From positions 1-6,042 of the forward strand of contig JAIMBM010000206.1 in the NCBI GenBank assembly GCA_023511475.1: 6,042 nucleotides of DNA, written 5' to 3'. The position numbers were made by a program, and so were the translations under genes. Below are positions 6,007-6,042 of the stretch, piece by piece (the first letter of the stretch is position 1; each line of letters begins with the position of its first letter). Under the pieces are notes generated by a model, which saw nothing but the letters and a program-made list of their open reading frames with translations, searched no databases and had not been told where the DNA came from. The DNA comes from Anaerolineae bacterium (GTDB lineage: Bacteria; Chloroflexota; Anaerolineae; SpSt-313).

Positions 6007-6042
6007 CCCCCCCCCGCACGCCCCCGGAAAAAAAAAAAAAAA
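6007..6042. other. Homopolymer-rich contig end, possible artefact
   Basis: Nine C (6007-6015), five C (6021-6025) and fifteen A (6028-6042) close the window. A pure A run of this length is unlike the rest of this GC-rich sequence and sits exactly at the edge. It probably reflects read-end or assembly error rather than genome sequence. Confidence 0.55.

Larger units (their letters stand above)
5760..6042. other. 3' tail without a supported gene
   Basis: After the Ada-like stop the sequence is C- and G-rich with many homopolymer tracts. Short ORFs exist on both strands, but they are proline-, glycine- and alanine-rich low-complexity translations with no recognised motif or convincing start. 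A five-base stem at 5784-5788 and 5794-5798 (AACCC with GGGTT) is too weak to call a terminator. A better hairpin at 5942-5969 is listed separately. Confidence 0.5.

Noticed and set aside
5798..6019. 73-codon frame on the - strand in the 3' tail
   Set aside because: The translation is dominated by proline, glycine and alanine, includes the suspect contig end, and shows no known motif or well-placed ribosome site.
5942..6042. Intrinsic terminator made of the GC hairpin and the terminal A run
   Set aside because: The A run is about 60 bases from the hairpin and on the wrong strand. A + strand terminator needs T after the stem, and on the - strand the T run would precede the stem.

Overview
This is a 6,042-base, GC-rich stretch of bacterial chromosome with three complete genes, all on the + strand: polA (DNA polymerase I), argS (arginyl-tRNA synthetase), and an Ada-like gene joining an AraC-type DNA-binding domain to an O6-methylguanine-DNA methyltransferase. 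No tRNA, rRNA, CRISPR array, transposase, phage gene or toxin-antitoxin module is visible. The content is housekeeping and DNA repair, not an accessory island. High GC, TTG and GTG starts, and the general look of the PolI and ArgRS sequences are compatible with a Chloroflexota-like or other deep-branching high-GC bacterium. That placement is a weak inference without a database search. The right edge ends in homopolymer runs (9 C, then 15 A), which looks like the end of a draft contig.

Layout. Bases 1-77 hold nothing recognisable. A near-consensus sigma70-type promoter (TTGACT, 17 bases, TACAAT; 78-106) should start transcription near 112-114, giving a GC-rich leader of about 170 bases before polA (283-3033, TTG start with a GGAGG site). 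argS (start 3030 or 3039, end 4703) follows with no gap, so the two form a translationally coupled operon. A perfect 14-bp inverted repeat (4746-4795) probably closes that operon, although it lacks a clear T-tract. The Ada-like gene (4887-5759) then has its own promoter, with a perfect TATAAT and a poor -35. Just upstream lies a TTGCGCAAGA element resembling the right half of the E. coli Ada box. Bases 5760-6042 carry a GC hairpin and low-complexity sequence but no supported gene.

How the genes work together. PolI fills gaps and removes RNA primers during replication and excision repair. Its 5'-nuclease, proofreading and polymerase catalytic residues all appear intact. The Ada-like protein reverses O6-alkylguanine directly and may also regulate its own promoter. 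argS is a translation gene that shares polA's transcript. The points most worth a second look are the degenerate HIGH motif of ArgRS (TMGS), the Ada-like protein's lack of the N-terminal methyl-phosphotriester sensor despite a possible Ada half-site, and a possible leaderless upstream ORF overlapping the polA start. I found no convincing new multi-gene system here.
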